Shown: positions 24,741 to 36,359 of the stretch, in pieces
How the letters are laid out: each line of letters starts with the position of its first letter
How positions within the stretch are numbered: position 1 is the stretch's first letter
NCBI RefSeq assembly: GCF_963259705.1
Contig: NC_081844.1
Coordinates: forward strand, 36,211,341-36,275,340
Direction: 5' to 3'
Source of the DNA: Myotis daubentonii
Lineage: Eukaryota; Chordata; Mammalia; Chiroptera; Vespertilionidae
DNA: 64,000 nt
Position numbers and translations under genes: made by a program
Notes under the pieces: generated by a model
The model's database searches: none
What the model was told of the DNA's origin: nothing
What the model saw: only the letters and a program-made list of their open reading frames with translations

Positions 24741-26318
24741 ATAAACATGGTCAAACCAAAATATTTTGTAAAATATTTGGATCTTTATTTCTAAATCTTC
24801 TAATAAACTGTTAACTTCTCCCTTACAAGAAAAGATCACGAGTCTTTGCAAACACTGGAATACAATGCTCCCAAACTATAGCACCTTGATCTGAGAACCC
24901 GCTGCTTCCAAAGAACAAGTTAATAAGCATCAATCTTTTCATTAGAGTTTTACTGCGGTTGTATCTTTGCATGAAGGAGGGAACTGAACATTCTTGTTTG
25001 AAAATGTCAAGGACAGTCTGATTAAAAGCATTTTTTTGATAATAATCATTCCCTCATTATACAACCTCTACATCTATTCCACCTACTTGAACAATGAAAA
25101 TACGAACAATGAGTGGAACAGGACCTATTCCATTCCTCAGTTCTTACCTGGACTATTTTTATATGCTCAAAATCTTATTTTTTAAAAATAGAAGTGACAG
25201 AAATCCCATAGTTTTTTAAGAGCGTATCCTGCTATCTATAAACTACTTGACTTATCCACAGCCGCTACCATTCCCTTCATTAATTTCATTTCTGTCGTTC
25301 CGTGCTTTCATGCCACGGCCGCAGGAGCCAGCCTCCATGATTCCTCCCGCCTTCAGTGTCCATCTGCCTCGCATGCTTATACAGGCAGCTCTCTCAGTCA
25401 TTGTTTGGTCAAGCTATAAATAACTCCTTTAATCTTTCCTCATAAATCATTTTGGATGTTATTCTCTGAAATCCTTCCAACTGGTCAACATATTTCTCGT
25501 GTCACATAGCCAGGACTCAGGGCAACAACCTGAGTGTGGTCTAATGCCCAAGAAGACCAGGCAGTGTTTAGGTGGGTTAGTAAGTTTCTTCATTATTGTG
25601 AATGCTCCAGAGAAGGCATTTTAAGTCTCCAAACTAAACGTGGACAGAAACAGGAGAAGAAAGAAGTTTTAATACCTTTCATTGCAGTTAGGGGGGCTAA
25701 TCGAGAGAGAAATGGCTTTAAAAATGATGAAAAGAGAAAGTTGGGATTTGGAAAGGAATAAGAATATGCCATCATACATGGTCTATTTGGTTACCATGTA
25801 CTGTCTGTTGATCTGCAAACTAATTTTGGGTTCTTTTTGGGTGTTGTTTCACATGCTAAATCTTAGGCAACACTACAATTATTTACTATCTTATGCAATA
25901 TTCATGTCAACATTCATCCCTTCCTATACAGTAAAACTGATCCAGATTCTGATTTCTATTTTTAGGTATATGCATTGATTTCTATTTTTCTGGGTTCTAT
26001 CTTTGATGTCATTCTAAAACCTACAAATTTAGTCTGTTATTGATTATTTATCTATGCTGCCAAAGTTAGCAAACTAACAAGGCATTAGCAGCAAACAAAA
26101 AAGAGAATCAAAAGAGAGAGCAAGATTCACGGTAGTCTGTGTAGTCCTTACGCTCCTGGGAAGTCACACCTCACAGACTATGGCAGGGCCAGGTACTGAC
26201 TAGGGAGACCGAGAACGTCCATCAGCATGAATTTGTCTCAGGCTAACCAGACTGGGGGTACAGAGGAAGCCCATGGTCACGCACAGCCTCTCTGGCAGAG
26301 GAAGAAATGCGGACTGGA
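24741..26318. other. intron, no recognised feature
   Basis: AT-rich intronic DNA. A short near-duplicate (GATTTCTATTTTT at 25950 and 25978) is all that stands out. Confidence 0.4.
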
Positions 26319-26516
26319 GGCGGAAGGTCTGCAAACACAGAGCCGAAATGTGGCGGAAGGTCTGCATACACAGAGCCGAAATGTGGCGGAAGGTCTGCAT
26401 ACACAGAGCCGAAATGTGGCGGAAGGTCTGCATACACAGAGCTGAAATGTGGCGGAAGGTCTGCATACACAGAGCTGAAATGTGGCGGAAGGTCTGCATA
26501 CACAGAGCTGAAATGT
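26319..26516. repeat. 33-bp minisatellite, six units
   Basis: Six head-to-tail 33-bp units (GGCGGAAGGTCTGCATACAC... ending GAAATGT) span exactly 198 bases. The first unit has AAAC for ATAC; units 1-3 read AGAGCCGAAA and units 4-6 AGAGCTGAAA, so the array grew as two three-unit blocks. Since 33 is a multiple of 3 and no unit contains a stop, frames stay open on both strands; these are repeat artefacts, not genes. Confidence 0.97.
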
Positions 26517-27063
26517 GTTGCTCTGTGTTCTGTGACTTGAGGAATGGTCTCTAGTTGCATATGACAGGGTTCTCCCTTCTGCCCTATCATGTTCAGTATT
26601 TTGTTTATGACTCAAACACAGACAGATTATATCCTTTAAAAATTTGTAGATGATAGCTAGAACAAAAAATAAGCACTCAAAAATATCTTGGTAGCCTAGA
26701 AATGTTAAAACATAATTAAGATGCAAAATTTTAGAAATGAATCTAAAGTTCCTTATTTAAGTATTTTTACACATCAGTTAAACAACATCATAATAAAAGA
26801 GAACTCATTGACAAGAGTGTACACAAATAAACAGAAAAAAAAGGTACTGCTAGTTGACCAGAAGCATGATGGGCTAATAATACTTGCCTTTAAAAAAAGA
26901 GAGAGAGTGCAATAATATGCTACTTTGGTAAAAGTACATTATTTAGAAGAAGGAGCTAACAGTTGCACTATTTTCAAGCACAGGGATCACTGTATCACTT
27001 CTGGGCTCCCAACTTTAAGCAAGAGCTTGACAACCGAAGAATGATGAAGCATTTATTATGAGA
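26517..27063. other. intron, no recognised feature
   Basis: AT-rich DNA between the minisatellite and a Helitron; nothing further recognised. Confidence 0.4.
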
Positions 27064-27543
27064 CTAGAGGCCCAATGTACAAAAGTACAAAATTCGTGCA
27101 CGGCGAGGGGGGGGGGGGCAGTGTGTGTCCCTCAGTCCAGCCTGCACCCTTTCCAATCTGGGACCCATCGAGGGCAGTCGGACATCCCTCTCACAATCCA
27201 GGACTGCTGGCTCCCATCCACTCGCCTGCCTGCCTGCCTGATTGCCCGTAACTGCCCTCCCCTGCCGGCCCAGTCACCCCTAACTTCCCTCACTTGCCAG
27301 CCTGGTTGCCCCTAACTGCCCTCCCCTGCAGGCCTGGTCCCCTCCCAACTACCCTCCCCTGCAGGCCTGGTTCCCCCCAATTGCCCTCCCTTGCAGGCCT
27401 GATCGCCCCCAACTGCCCTCCCTTTCAGGCCTGGTCCCTCCCAACTGCCCTCCCCTGCTGGCCATCTTGTGTCCACATGGGGGCAGCCATCTTGTGTGTT
27501 GGAGTGATGGTCAATTTGCATATTACTCTTTTATTAGCTAGGA
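27064..27543 (-). mobile_element. HeliBat-like non-autonomous Helitron
   Basis: On the minus strand it begins TCCTAGCTAATAAAAGAGTA, a Helitron 5' TC end, and ends with a hairpin (GTGCACGAATTTTGTAC) followed by GGGCCTCTAG. It sits between A and T as Helitrons do. The interior holds four diverged repeats of TGCAGGCCTGGT.. CCCAACTGCCCTCC (27300-27460). No Rep/helicase coding. Confidence 0.85.
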
Positions 27544-28099
27544 TATAGTTGATTAACCTACAGCCGTTAAGTCTGGAGTAAGCCTAGAGAACACAGAGCC
27601 CCCTCTTCCCCTCCCTTTAACCCCTGAGTAATAGCAGAGAAAACTCGGGGGGCAAAGTTTGGTTGGAAATAAGCCAACCTTGTGCCTAGAAGTCTTGGGA
27701 GGTTCCACAGGGAGGGGAAGGCTAGATTATCAAAAACAGGACCTCAACTTTCAGGTTTTAACTCCGATTTCCAAATGAACGGGATGCCATTAGAGTAAAA
27801 AATTGGGGAACACTAAAGTAGCCAATGCCCCATGTTCTTGTTGCTGATATTTTGGGATTCCATTGGCACTAAAGGGCTGCATTTCCAAGGGTAAAACACC
27901 ACTCAGGTGTAACAACTTAAAGCATATTTAAAGTAGCCCAAGTAGTGGGACCTCTATATTGATACTGCCATTTAAAAGAATTTACTTCCCTTAGAGCTCT
28001 AGCAGAGATAGTCATGATCTGAGATAAACACATGCATCTTTGATCAACTAAATGCAGAACGACATGCAAAGTTTTTCCCTCCTTTAGGAATGGTTCTTT

Positions 28100-28319
28100 T
28101 TAAAAAAAATATATTTTATTGATTTTTTACAGAGAGGAAGGAGAGAGGGATAGAGAGTTAGAAACATCGATGAGAGAGAAACATCGATCAGCTGCCTCCT
28201 GCACACTCCCCACTGGGGATGTGCCTGCAACCAAGGTACATGCCCTTGACCGGAATCGAACCTGGGGCCCTTGAGTCCGCAGGCTGACGCTCTATCCACT
28301 GAGCCAAACTGGTCAGGGC
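28100..28319 (-). mobile_element. VES-type SINE with intact target duplication
   Basis: Flanked by the perfect 14-bp duplication AGGAATGGTTCTTT (28086-28099 and 28320-28333). Contains GAAACATCGATGAGAGAG and a tRNA head with box-B-like GGTTCGATTCC (antisense GGAATCGAACC). A relatively young copy. Confidence 0.93.
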
Positions 28320-28333
28320 AGGAATGGTTCTTT

Positions 28334-29782
28334 AGTGAAACTTACATCAATCCAGAAAAAAAGGTTCATCAATATGTCTTGATATCTCAAATCCCCACTC
28401 AGATGTGATTCTCTCACCTCTAAACAGCAACTGTAAACATAATCCTTTATACCACTTTATGACTCTTGGACATATAATCTATCTAATATTATAATCTGCA
28501 TATATGTCATTTTGTTATCAATATTCCCTTGCCCTCAAGGGTTATATTCTAGAGATAATCAATAAACATAGAGACCTAACAATAACTCCCAAGGGGAAAA
28601 TTAAGGACGGTGATCCCATGCACTGTGTATGGTGGAGGCTGTTGTTTCAGTTTGGCTGGTCAAGGCCATTCTACACTAAACATACTTCCTCACAGTAGCC
28701 TTTCATGGCTCCACTAGTAGTGAACTACTCTACATGAGACCTAGAAGCCATAAAAAGGACTTGGGAAAAGAGCAGTCCAAGTGAAAGGGAAAAAAACTCT
28801 TAAGACCAAAAAGAACTTCATGTATTACTGAGGTTTAAAACGAACAAGCAAACAAAAGAATGGCCAATATGGCTTAGTATTGTGAACAAAGAGGAGAATA
28901 AAGGGAATACGAGTAAAGATCAGGGACCACATCACACAGGAAGGAATTTACTTTATCCCGTTCCAGTGAGAAACAGTGGAAGGCTTCCAGTCATGAATTA
29001 ATATAAGGGTGTGGAAGATCACTCCGGCTACTTTGTAAATGAGAGACTGTCCTGAGGCAAAAACAGTGTCAGACAGACCAACTGGTCAGTTACTGCAACA
29101 GCCAGAGACAAGAGTGGCACTATGAGTGACGGGAAATGGAGAAGGTCAGAGGTCACTGGGTTGGGAGTGGTACCTACACAGTTTCACTGGTGCACTGCTT
29201 GTAAGAGGTAAGCAAAGTGGATGTTTGTGCTACACCCTAAGATGGTCACGTGTTTTAGCATCTTGTGTGCTAGGAGTAAGCAGACTTGTGAGCTGAAACA
29301 AACAGTAATGTTTTGGACTTATAAACTGTGAATGCCTCCCTGATATGTAAGTGGAGAAGTTGAATGGGCAATGAGATCCACAAAGCCAGAGCTCAGGGCC
29401 GTATGGGCTAGAGATGGAAATGCGAGCATTGTCAGTGTATGAATAGGTAAAGCCGTGGAGCTGAATGGCATCACCCAAGATAAGAATTAGAGAGCCCAGG
29501 CTAGTGCTCTGGGGCACCTGAGTATCAGTGGCTTATGGAATAAGCGGGCCCAGGGAAGGCAATCAAGAGGGACTGAGCAGTCCGCAGAAGGAAACCTGGC
29601 GGACGCTGCGGCACTGAATAAAGCCTAGCGACGAAGTGTTTCCAGCAGGTTGTAGCTGGAAGGTCGTCAGACAGGGACAGAGATGGCGCAGGGAAGGGGC
29701 AACTCCCTGATGACCTTGAGTAAAGAGCCTTCAGTTCACGAACCAGTTGGAACATTTTAGCCCTACTATTGGGCATCTCTGC
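28334..29782. other. intron; possible ancient repeat at 28960-29520
   Basis: The part from 28960 (AGAGACTGTCCTGAGGCA, later GTGCTCTGGGGCACCTGAG) resembles a dispersed mammalian repeat I cannot name. The rest shows nothing recognised. Confidence 0.35.
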
Positions 29783-29801
29783 TAAGTCCAACTTTTTTAT
29801 C

Positions 29802-30861
29802 TTGTTAATCCTCACCCGTGCTGGGGTCCAACCCCAGCAGGTCCAGGGGTCCCCAAAGGTGTGGACGGAGTTGGCGAAGAAGGAATGACATGGAGACAGC
29901 GTTCAGTTGATCAGCAGCCTAGCCAGGATCTCTAGCCAGGATCTCCAGCCAAGTTCTGGTCTGGATCTCCAGCGAAGTTCTGGTCTGGATCTCCAGCAAA
30001 GTTCTGGTTAGGATCTCCAGCCAGGTTCTGTCCAGGTTCTCCAGCCAGGTTCAGTCACCAGGTTCTAGTCAGGTTCTCTTGCCATGTTCTATAGTCAGGT
30101 TTAGTCCAGGATCTTTTGCCATGTTCTCTCGCTAGGTTCTGTCTCTAGGTTCTGAGGCCAGTTTCTGTCCAGGATCTTTTGCCACGTTCTCTCCAGCGAA
30201 GTTCTTCTGTCTCTAGAGAACGTTCTGTGTAGGTTCTGTGCCTAGGTTCTGTCTCTCTTGGTTCTGTCTTCTAAGTCCTGTCTTCAAAGTTCTGTCTTGT
30301 TACATCTGTATTTATACCAGTTGATTCCAATCCTATCAATCTCTATTCCCAAGGTTAGGGTGTTTCTTATCTCCATTCCAGGGAGTAAAGATTATGTAGC
30401 TTAAGCATGATTGTTTGTAGTTAAAGTGATTAATTACCCGCCTGGCACTTAGTTAAGAGGTTTTATTCCCTCCCTAACTTCAGGGGAAAATCCCTACCTG
30501 GGGAAACCACCTTTCTCAGAGACCTTGGTTAAAACACATAGTGCCAAGAAGGTGAGCAAACATATTAAGAACAGTATGCCCTATATGCCAGGTCCCTTGA
30601 AACAGCAAGGATGGACCGGCTCCCGGCACACCCGGGAATACTTTTCCATTGATTTTTAGAGAGAATGGAAGGGAGTGGGGAGAGACAGAGAAAGAGAAAC
30701 ATCAATGTGAGAGACACACATTGATTGGTTGCCTCCCGCGATGCCCTGACCAGGCTGGGGATCGAGCCTGCAACCGAGGTATGTGCCCTTAACCAGAATC
30801 CAACCTGGGACTCTTCAGTCCGAGGGCTGACGCTCTATCTACTGAGCCAAACCGGCTAGGG
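29802..30861 (-). mobile_element. VES-type SINE split by the solo LTR
   Basis: The tail piece (29802-29818, TTGTTAATCCTCACCCG) and the body (30635-30861, GGAATACTTTTCCATTG onward) rejoin across the LTR. The SINE has its own imperfect duplication, TAAGTCCAACTTTTTTATC at 29783 and TAAGTCCAGCTTTATC at 30862. The order of events is therefore SINE first, then the ERV. Confidence 0.9.
29819..30628 (-). mobile_element. solo LTR of a class-II (betaretrovirus-like) endogenous retrovirus
   Basis: The 810-base element begins TG and ends CA and is flanked by a perfect 6-bp duplication CACCCG (29813-29818 and 30629-30634); six bases is the class-II ERV value. On the minus strand a TATAAA box lies near 30315, followed by about 18 copies of an AGAAC(C) motif over some 360 bases. 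No gag, pol or env sequence is present, so this is a recombined solo LTR. It sits inside the 3' tail of a VES SINE. Confidence 0.85.
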
Positions 30862-31194
30862 TAAGTCCAGCTTTATCTTTCCATTTACTTATGAAATATT
30901 GAACACTTGGGACCACCTCCCCCAACACCTTTGCTCATATATGCTCAAAAAAAGTAAGCTGAATGAGCAAATACTGCTCTAAGATATCTTCAAGATATTG
31001 TGAGATTAACTCTCTTAAATTGGACGTTACAAATTAGAGTTATTCTCCAATCACTAGATTCACTTCTGACACATTATTGTTCGTGCAGAAGAAACAATCA
31101 CTTACTATCAAACAGTAAAAATAATTTCTGATTGTAGCACATGATTTGACTTCTACATCAAAAACTTAGAGAAGCTTTAAAAAATAATAACTGG

Positions 31195-31412
31195 CCCTAG
31201 TTGGTTTGGCTCAATAGGTAGTGTCGGCCTGTGGACCGAAAGTTTCCGGGTTCAATTTCAGTCAAGGGGACATGCCCAGGTTGTGGGCTCAATCCCCAGG
31301 ACAGGACATGCAGGAGGCAGCTGATCAATGATTTTCTCTCATTATTGATGTTTCTATATCTCTCTCCCTCTCCCTTCCTGTCTAAAATCAATAAAAATAT
31401 ATATTTTAAAAA
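31195..31412 (+). mobile_element. VES-type SINE
   Basis: Forward copy: tRNA head GGCCCTAGTTGGTTTGGCTC with box-B-like GGGTTCAATTTC, body TTCTCTCATTATTGATGTTTC, and tail AATCAATAAAAATATATATT. The flanks AATAATAACT / AAATTATAACT are an imperfect duplication. Confidence 0.9.
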
Positions 31413-32798
31413 ATTATAACTATAGTGGGCTGATTCAATGACTTCTAATGCCATTCTGATTTCCTTTAATGTCTATAACTCTGTCTTCACCAAATAGCAG
31501 TTGAAAAATGGTGGCTATCAAGCTTTAATGTGACTAGGAATCACTTTGGCTGCATATAGAGGCAGATTATAAGGCGCCCCAGGTGAGCCATGGCTTGAGA
31601 CCAGGCTGTATATATTTTTTAGTTGCCTTTTTAAAAAGTTACCATGGAAATTCTGACACAGTCCATAAATCATACTTTGCAAAATAATGATGTGGGAGAT
31701 CAGAACAGAATACTGAATGCAATAACAAACCCTTGGGAAAATAATTTCTGCCTATCCTCACCCCACCAAGTATTAGACTTGCTATTTCTTTTAGCTCTCA
31801 TAGATTCATTTTGATAATTGTCAAACACCAATTATATGCCTAGTTAAATTTAGTTAAACACTTCCAAAATCTCAGTATTTAATTTTTTCATCCAATATGT
31901 GTACATGTATGCTTATGTATATGTTTATATAATGCTAAGCTGAAAATATTATATATCTGCACAGCAGCCTTACAAAACTAACACCATCGCCCTTGCATAT
32001 GCATTTATGAACTTGGAAGATTCTTTTAAGTAGTTAAGGTCTCAGACAGGAACTCACCTGCATTTCTGTGACTTGAATGTTTAAGTGAATGTGGAGAAGC
32101 TGATGTCAAAAGACCTATTTCAACAACCGAACTTGCACTGTATGTGTTTTTGAATGAGTATAAATAAATCCTCATTTATCAATTTCTGCTGAATGCACAC
32201 CTATATAAGTCCAGAAATTGCATTGCCAACAGGCTTCCCATTCACCATCTCATATGAACAGTTTCCTGATTATTTGGAAAGCCCTTTCACATTTTCTCTA
32301 AAACTTATTCTAAGGCTGAGTTGAGTTTCAGAGAAAATGGGGAAATAAGACAAATGATCACTTTTAATATTTTAAGTGAACGAACAGGTAAACCACAGTA
32401 GAGGAAGAAAAGGTGGAGAAGGAAGAACAGTGATGATATGAAATTGTTTGAAATGAAATCAAGAATTAAAAATAGAATTACATTTTCTGTTTGGCAATAC
32501 ACAAGAAACATTAAGTGCACTTCATAAATTTTACTATTGTTGCTCTAAGTGATATTACCATAAATCACATTAGGAGTGTACTTGGCATTTTTTAAAAGCA
32601 AAAAGGATTGAGTGTGTCAATAAGTTTAAACAGCTCTGTTATCTCTGAAGAAAGGGGAAGAGAAATTATCACAAGCTTTTACCAGATCTAAAAGCCCAGT
32701 TTTTACCCCTCCCACCACCCCCCATTGTTGACATCACTCTCACTCCAGCTTCAGTGCAACACAAAGCACCATTTTGCCAGCAATCTCAGAAAAAAATG
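31413..32798. other. intron, no recognised feature
   Basis: AT-rich DNA; open frames are short and lack splice or domain support. Confidence 0.4.
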
Positions 32799-32815
32799 TT
32801 CACTGCTGCTTTCTT

Positions 32816-33067
32816 CTATTTTGTTAATCCTCACCCAAGGGTATTTTTTCCATTGATTTTTAGAGACTGGAAGGAAGGGAGGGAGAGAGAAGAGGAGGAG
32901 AGAGCGAGAAACACTCATGTGAGATACACATCCATAGGTTCCTCCCGTACTCTCCCCAACCAGGGATGGAATCTGCAACCCAGGTACCTGCCCTTGACCA
33001 GGAATTGAACTCATGACCTTTCGGTGCACAGGCTGACGCTCTAACCACTGAGAATAGCGGCCAGGGT
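32816..33067 (-). mobile_element. VES-type SINE next to a KIF13B splice donor
   Basis: Body with CATTGATTTTTAGAGAC and a tRNA head ending GACGCTCTAACCACTGAG; flanked by 16 of 17 matching bases TTCACTG(C/T)TGCTTTCTT (32799-32815 and 33068-33084). Its head ends 28 bases into the intron, downstream of the exon at 33096. Confidence 0.9.
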
Positions 33068-33095
33068 TTCACTGTTGCTTTCTTGATGCTCTTAC

Positions 33096-33229
33096 CTGAT
33101 GTGCAAGGGGAGATGGCTGTTTGCCCCTTCTCTCGTCGCGCACAGGGAAGAGGGACTTGAGCAGCTTGGGCATCTGTGGCACGAAGGATTTGACTGGGGT
33201 CAGGTAGGAGGCCACTTGGCTACTACGTC
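33096..33229 (-). CDS. KIF13B: KIF13B 134-base exon with the KSFVPQMPKLLKSLF block
   Basis: The acceptor ATTTTGACAG precedes 33229 and the donor CAG/GTAAGAG follows 33096. It completes the split Gly codon of DPG/RSSQ and encodes VASYLTPVKSFVPQMPKLLK then SLFPVRDERRGKQPSPLAHQ. This is one of the best conserved C-terminal blocks of KIF13B; it is amphipathic and basic. Its partner is not known to me. Confidence 0.95.
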
Positions 33230-34828
33230 CTGTCAAAATATTGAAAGGAAAAGAAAAACAATTACAAAGACATCTCTCTCTTTACTGCAAACTTGACAAG
33301 GATCATTTGTAAGCATATATAACAATATAATTTAAAAAGGAATTCTTTAAAAATTAATATTAAAAAACAAGTATTATTATAGTTACCCCAAACACATTGG
33401 GGTTTCCTTTTCCAATTAAATAGCAACAATTGGGGTACTTCTAAAATGTTTTAATCTCCAGTATTCCTGTTAGTATGCACAGGGTCACCCAACCCCAGTC
33501 CTGTCACTAACTGGTATTTTACTTTTAAATCACATAGCTGATAACACACACATGTAGCACTCCATATAAACTTTAAACTCTTTGAAGTCAGGAACTATGT
33601 CTTATTCAACTTTAATTCTTGATGCTATTTACTGCATGAAAATGATGAAATGACCTTTCAGGAGGAGAGTAGTGTTCTAACTGTTCTTACAAGAGGGGAA
33701 CAGAGGCCCTGAACCAACCATATTCTTACGTGCTCTTAATTACCAAACACTGGGATCAAATGTGCAGATAATGCCTACGATATAAGATTTCTTTCCCCTT
33801 AGTGAATAAAACTAAATTTTTAGGAAAATCTAATCCAACTCATAAAAGACAAAACACTGTATCCTCATAACACTGTTTTTAAAGCAAGACAACTTGAGAA
33901 ACTTGTAAGGGATACTGACTAAAGAGAAGTACACAACCACCGGTATCTACTCCATGCTGACCCTGAAATGACTCTAGTTCACGGGCAGTACAGTTGTACG
34001 TGGACTTATACAGTTTAAGGTTTCTACATTTTACACAAAGTAGTGTAATATTAACTCTAAGTAACCTATGAAAAGGTAAGGATGTTTTGTCAGCATGAGA
34101 GCAAGCACTAAAAAATAAAGCAAAGAGATAGCTATAATGTCAAGAGATACATTAAAACTGAATTCAAAAAGCTCAAACAATTTTACAAGAAGGCAAAAAT
34201 AGGGAAGAGAGAAACAAACCAAAAGAAAAGGGATAAACAGAATATAAGTTTAAGATGACTAAAGAGCCAGAAGATATAATTATCTAAATGCTGAGGGGAA
34301 GAAATTAGGGACAATCTAGAGTTCTATATGCAGTTAAACTAACATTCTAGAGTGAGTATGACCCCTAATTAAATAAATATCTAGCCAATTGTCAACCAAA
34401 GGCTGCATCTATCACAAAAAGAGAGACAGACACGAGGTGTCTCCTGAGGGGAAGTACACAAAACTACCCATTCATTTATCCTTCCTCCCTTCCTTCCATC
34501 AAATTAGCCAGAATCTGATCAATGCTATACATCTAACTACCAATTTACAGAGAATCATGTCCCTCATGGGGATGTAACCAGCAAAAAGAAGAATGTACAG
34601 TCTACTGTACAAAAACCTAGTTTCTTCAACAAATACAATGCAATGGAGAAAAAAAGAATGAGAAGAGCACATGGATTAAACAGACTTACACATATCAACT
34701 AATCACAATGGATGAACCCCACTTGGATTTTCATTCAAAATACATAAAATATATTTTTTATCCAATTGGGGAAATGGAAATACTAACAAGAGATATTTGA
34801 TAATACTTAATAATAATTATTATTATTA
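33230..34828. other. intron, ancient repeat debris
   Basis: AT-rich. 33590-33650 (TTTGAAGTCAGGAACTATGTC) looks like an L2 tail; 34040-34620 has an L1M-like composition but is too diverged to place. Confidence 0.35.
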
Positions 34829-35012
34829 CTAGTGGCCCAGTGCACATATTCATGCACATTGAAAGGCAATTAATTAGAGAGCTTTATCTGTATCGCGCAT
34901 GCATGAGTCAACGTTTATTTTTCAATTGCCAGTGCGTGTCATATGTACCGGCTGGCTGGTCAGTCGGTCAGACGGACAACCAGTTGGTCACTTAGCTTTT
35001 TAGAGATATAGA
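34829..35012 (-). mobile_element. HeliBat-like Helitron, short copy
   Basis: Plus strand begins CTAGTGGCCCAGTGCACATA (the 3' CTAG and hairpin in antisense) and ends TTTTTAGAGATATAGA, giving TC at the minus-strand 5' end. It retains GCCAGTGCGTGTCATA, the flank of the palindrome seen in other copies, but has lost the palindrome itself. Confidence 0.75.
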
Positions 35013-35199
35013 TTATTTCCTCACCAGAGGATAGAAAGAGAGAAACATCCATGCAAGAGAGAAACATCTATTGGCTGCCTACTGCAAGCCCCTTACCAGG
35101 TATTGAACCTGCAACCTGTGTATGTGACAAGGGAATTAACCCACAACATTTTGGTGTGTGGGACGATACTCCAGCCAACTGAGCCACTCGGCCAGGGCT
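35013..35199 (-). mobile_element. VES-type SINE abutting the Helitron
   Basis: GAGAAACATCCATGCAAGAGAG and the head CAGCCAACTGAGCCACTCGGC mark a diverged reverse SINE whose tail touches the Helitron end. Confidence 0.8.
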
Positions 35200-35224
35200 A
35201 TTTTTTTAGGAGTAAAATGTTACT

Positions 35225-35960
35225 GTGGTTATTGCTTTAGAGATACATGTACAAATAATCACAGATAAAATAATATCTGGGATTTGCTTCAAAATAGTCA
35301 TTAGAGGGTAAGAAGTAGTGAGCGTAAAGATAAATAAGACTAGTGAGAAACTGATTACTTTGAAATCAGGAGGGGTACTTGAAAGGGCATATCATGGTAC
35401 TCTTTCTACTTTGTATGTTTGGTATTTTCCATAGTAAAAAGATTCTTCAAAGTGAGAGCAAAATAAAAACTTTAATGTATAAAAGACATAGTTTTTACTA
35501 AAAATGATTTTTAAAAGCACTAATGATAGATATAATTCACTAAAAAAGAAACTAAACTCAGAAAAATACAGTGTGGTACAAGACAATACAGTGTGGCAAT
35601 AATGATCAAAGCGAAGTGGTAAATATGTAAATCAAGTAGCACTGATTATATATACAGGTAGATAGATATACATTTACCGAATTTTAAAGCAAGGTGGCAC
35701 TCTATATCCCAGTATTTCACTCCTAGGTATTTACTTGAGACAAATGTTCACAAAAAAGACTTATATAAAAACAAGCTTTATTCGTAGTAGCCAAAAACTG
35801 GAAAGAAACCAAATGCCCATAAATAGAGCTGATTAAAAATGGTAATAAATTCAATTGTGATAATGAAATATTTCTCAGCAGTAAAAAAGAATAAATTAGT
35901 GATACATGCAGCAGTATGGATGACTTGAATAGAAATGGTGAGCAAAAAAAAAACCAAAAA
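35225..35960 (+). repeat. L1M 3' UTR fragments
   Basis: TCTGGGATTTGCTTCAAAATA, then TTTGGTATTTTCCATAGTAAA (35225-35480), and later GTAGCCAAAAACTGGAAAG with ATGCCCATAAATAG (35700-35960) are characteristic of old L1M 3' ends. Both lie in the same orientation. Confidence 0.65.
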
Positions 35961-35999
35961 ACCAAACACAAAATATATATATATATATATTGTATTACT

Positions 36000-36213
36000 T
36001 TTTTTTTTTTAAGAATAGTTTATTATTTTTAGAGAGACAGGAAGGGACAAGACAGAAACATCAATGAGAGAGAAACATTGATCGGTTGCCTCTTGCATGT
36101 CCCCTACTGGCGATCAAGTCCATAACGTGGACATGTGCCCTGACCAAAATATAACCAGCAACCTTTGGGTGCACCAGACGATGCCCAACCAACTGAGCCA
36201 CACCAGCCAGGGC
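36000..36213 (-). mobile_element. VES-type SINE
   Basis: T-run at 36000, GAGAAACATTGATCGGTTGCC, and the head CCAACCAACTGAGCCACACC. Reverse orientation, moderately diverged. Confidence 0.85.
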
Positions 36214-36359
36214 TTGTATGATTCCTTTTATATGAACCTGTAGAACAAGCAAACTAATCTGAAATCAGAACATTGGCTGATCAGGGGGAGTCACATAAAT
36301 CTGCTATACTTGTCTGGGGTAGCAGTTAAAAGGGCATATACATTTGTAAAAACTCATTA

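Noticed and set aside
26200..26726. Overlapping open frames of 72-149 codons with 11-residue repeats
   Set aside because: They exist only because the 33-bp minisatellite unit lacks stop codons; frames are open on both strands and have no start, splice or domain support.
27300..27460. CRISPR-like regularly spaced repeats
   Set aside because: They are degenerate C-rich repeats internal to a Helitron in a mammalian intron.
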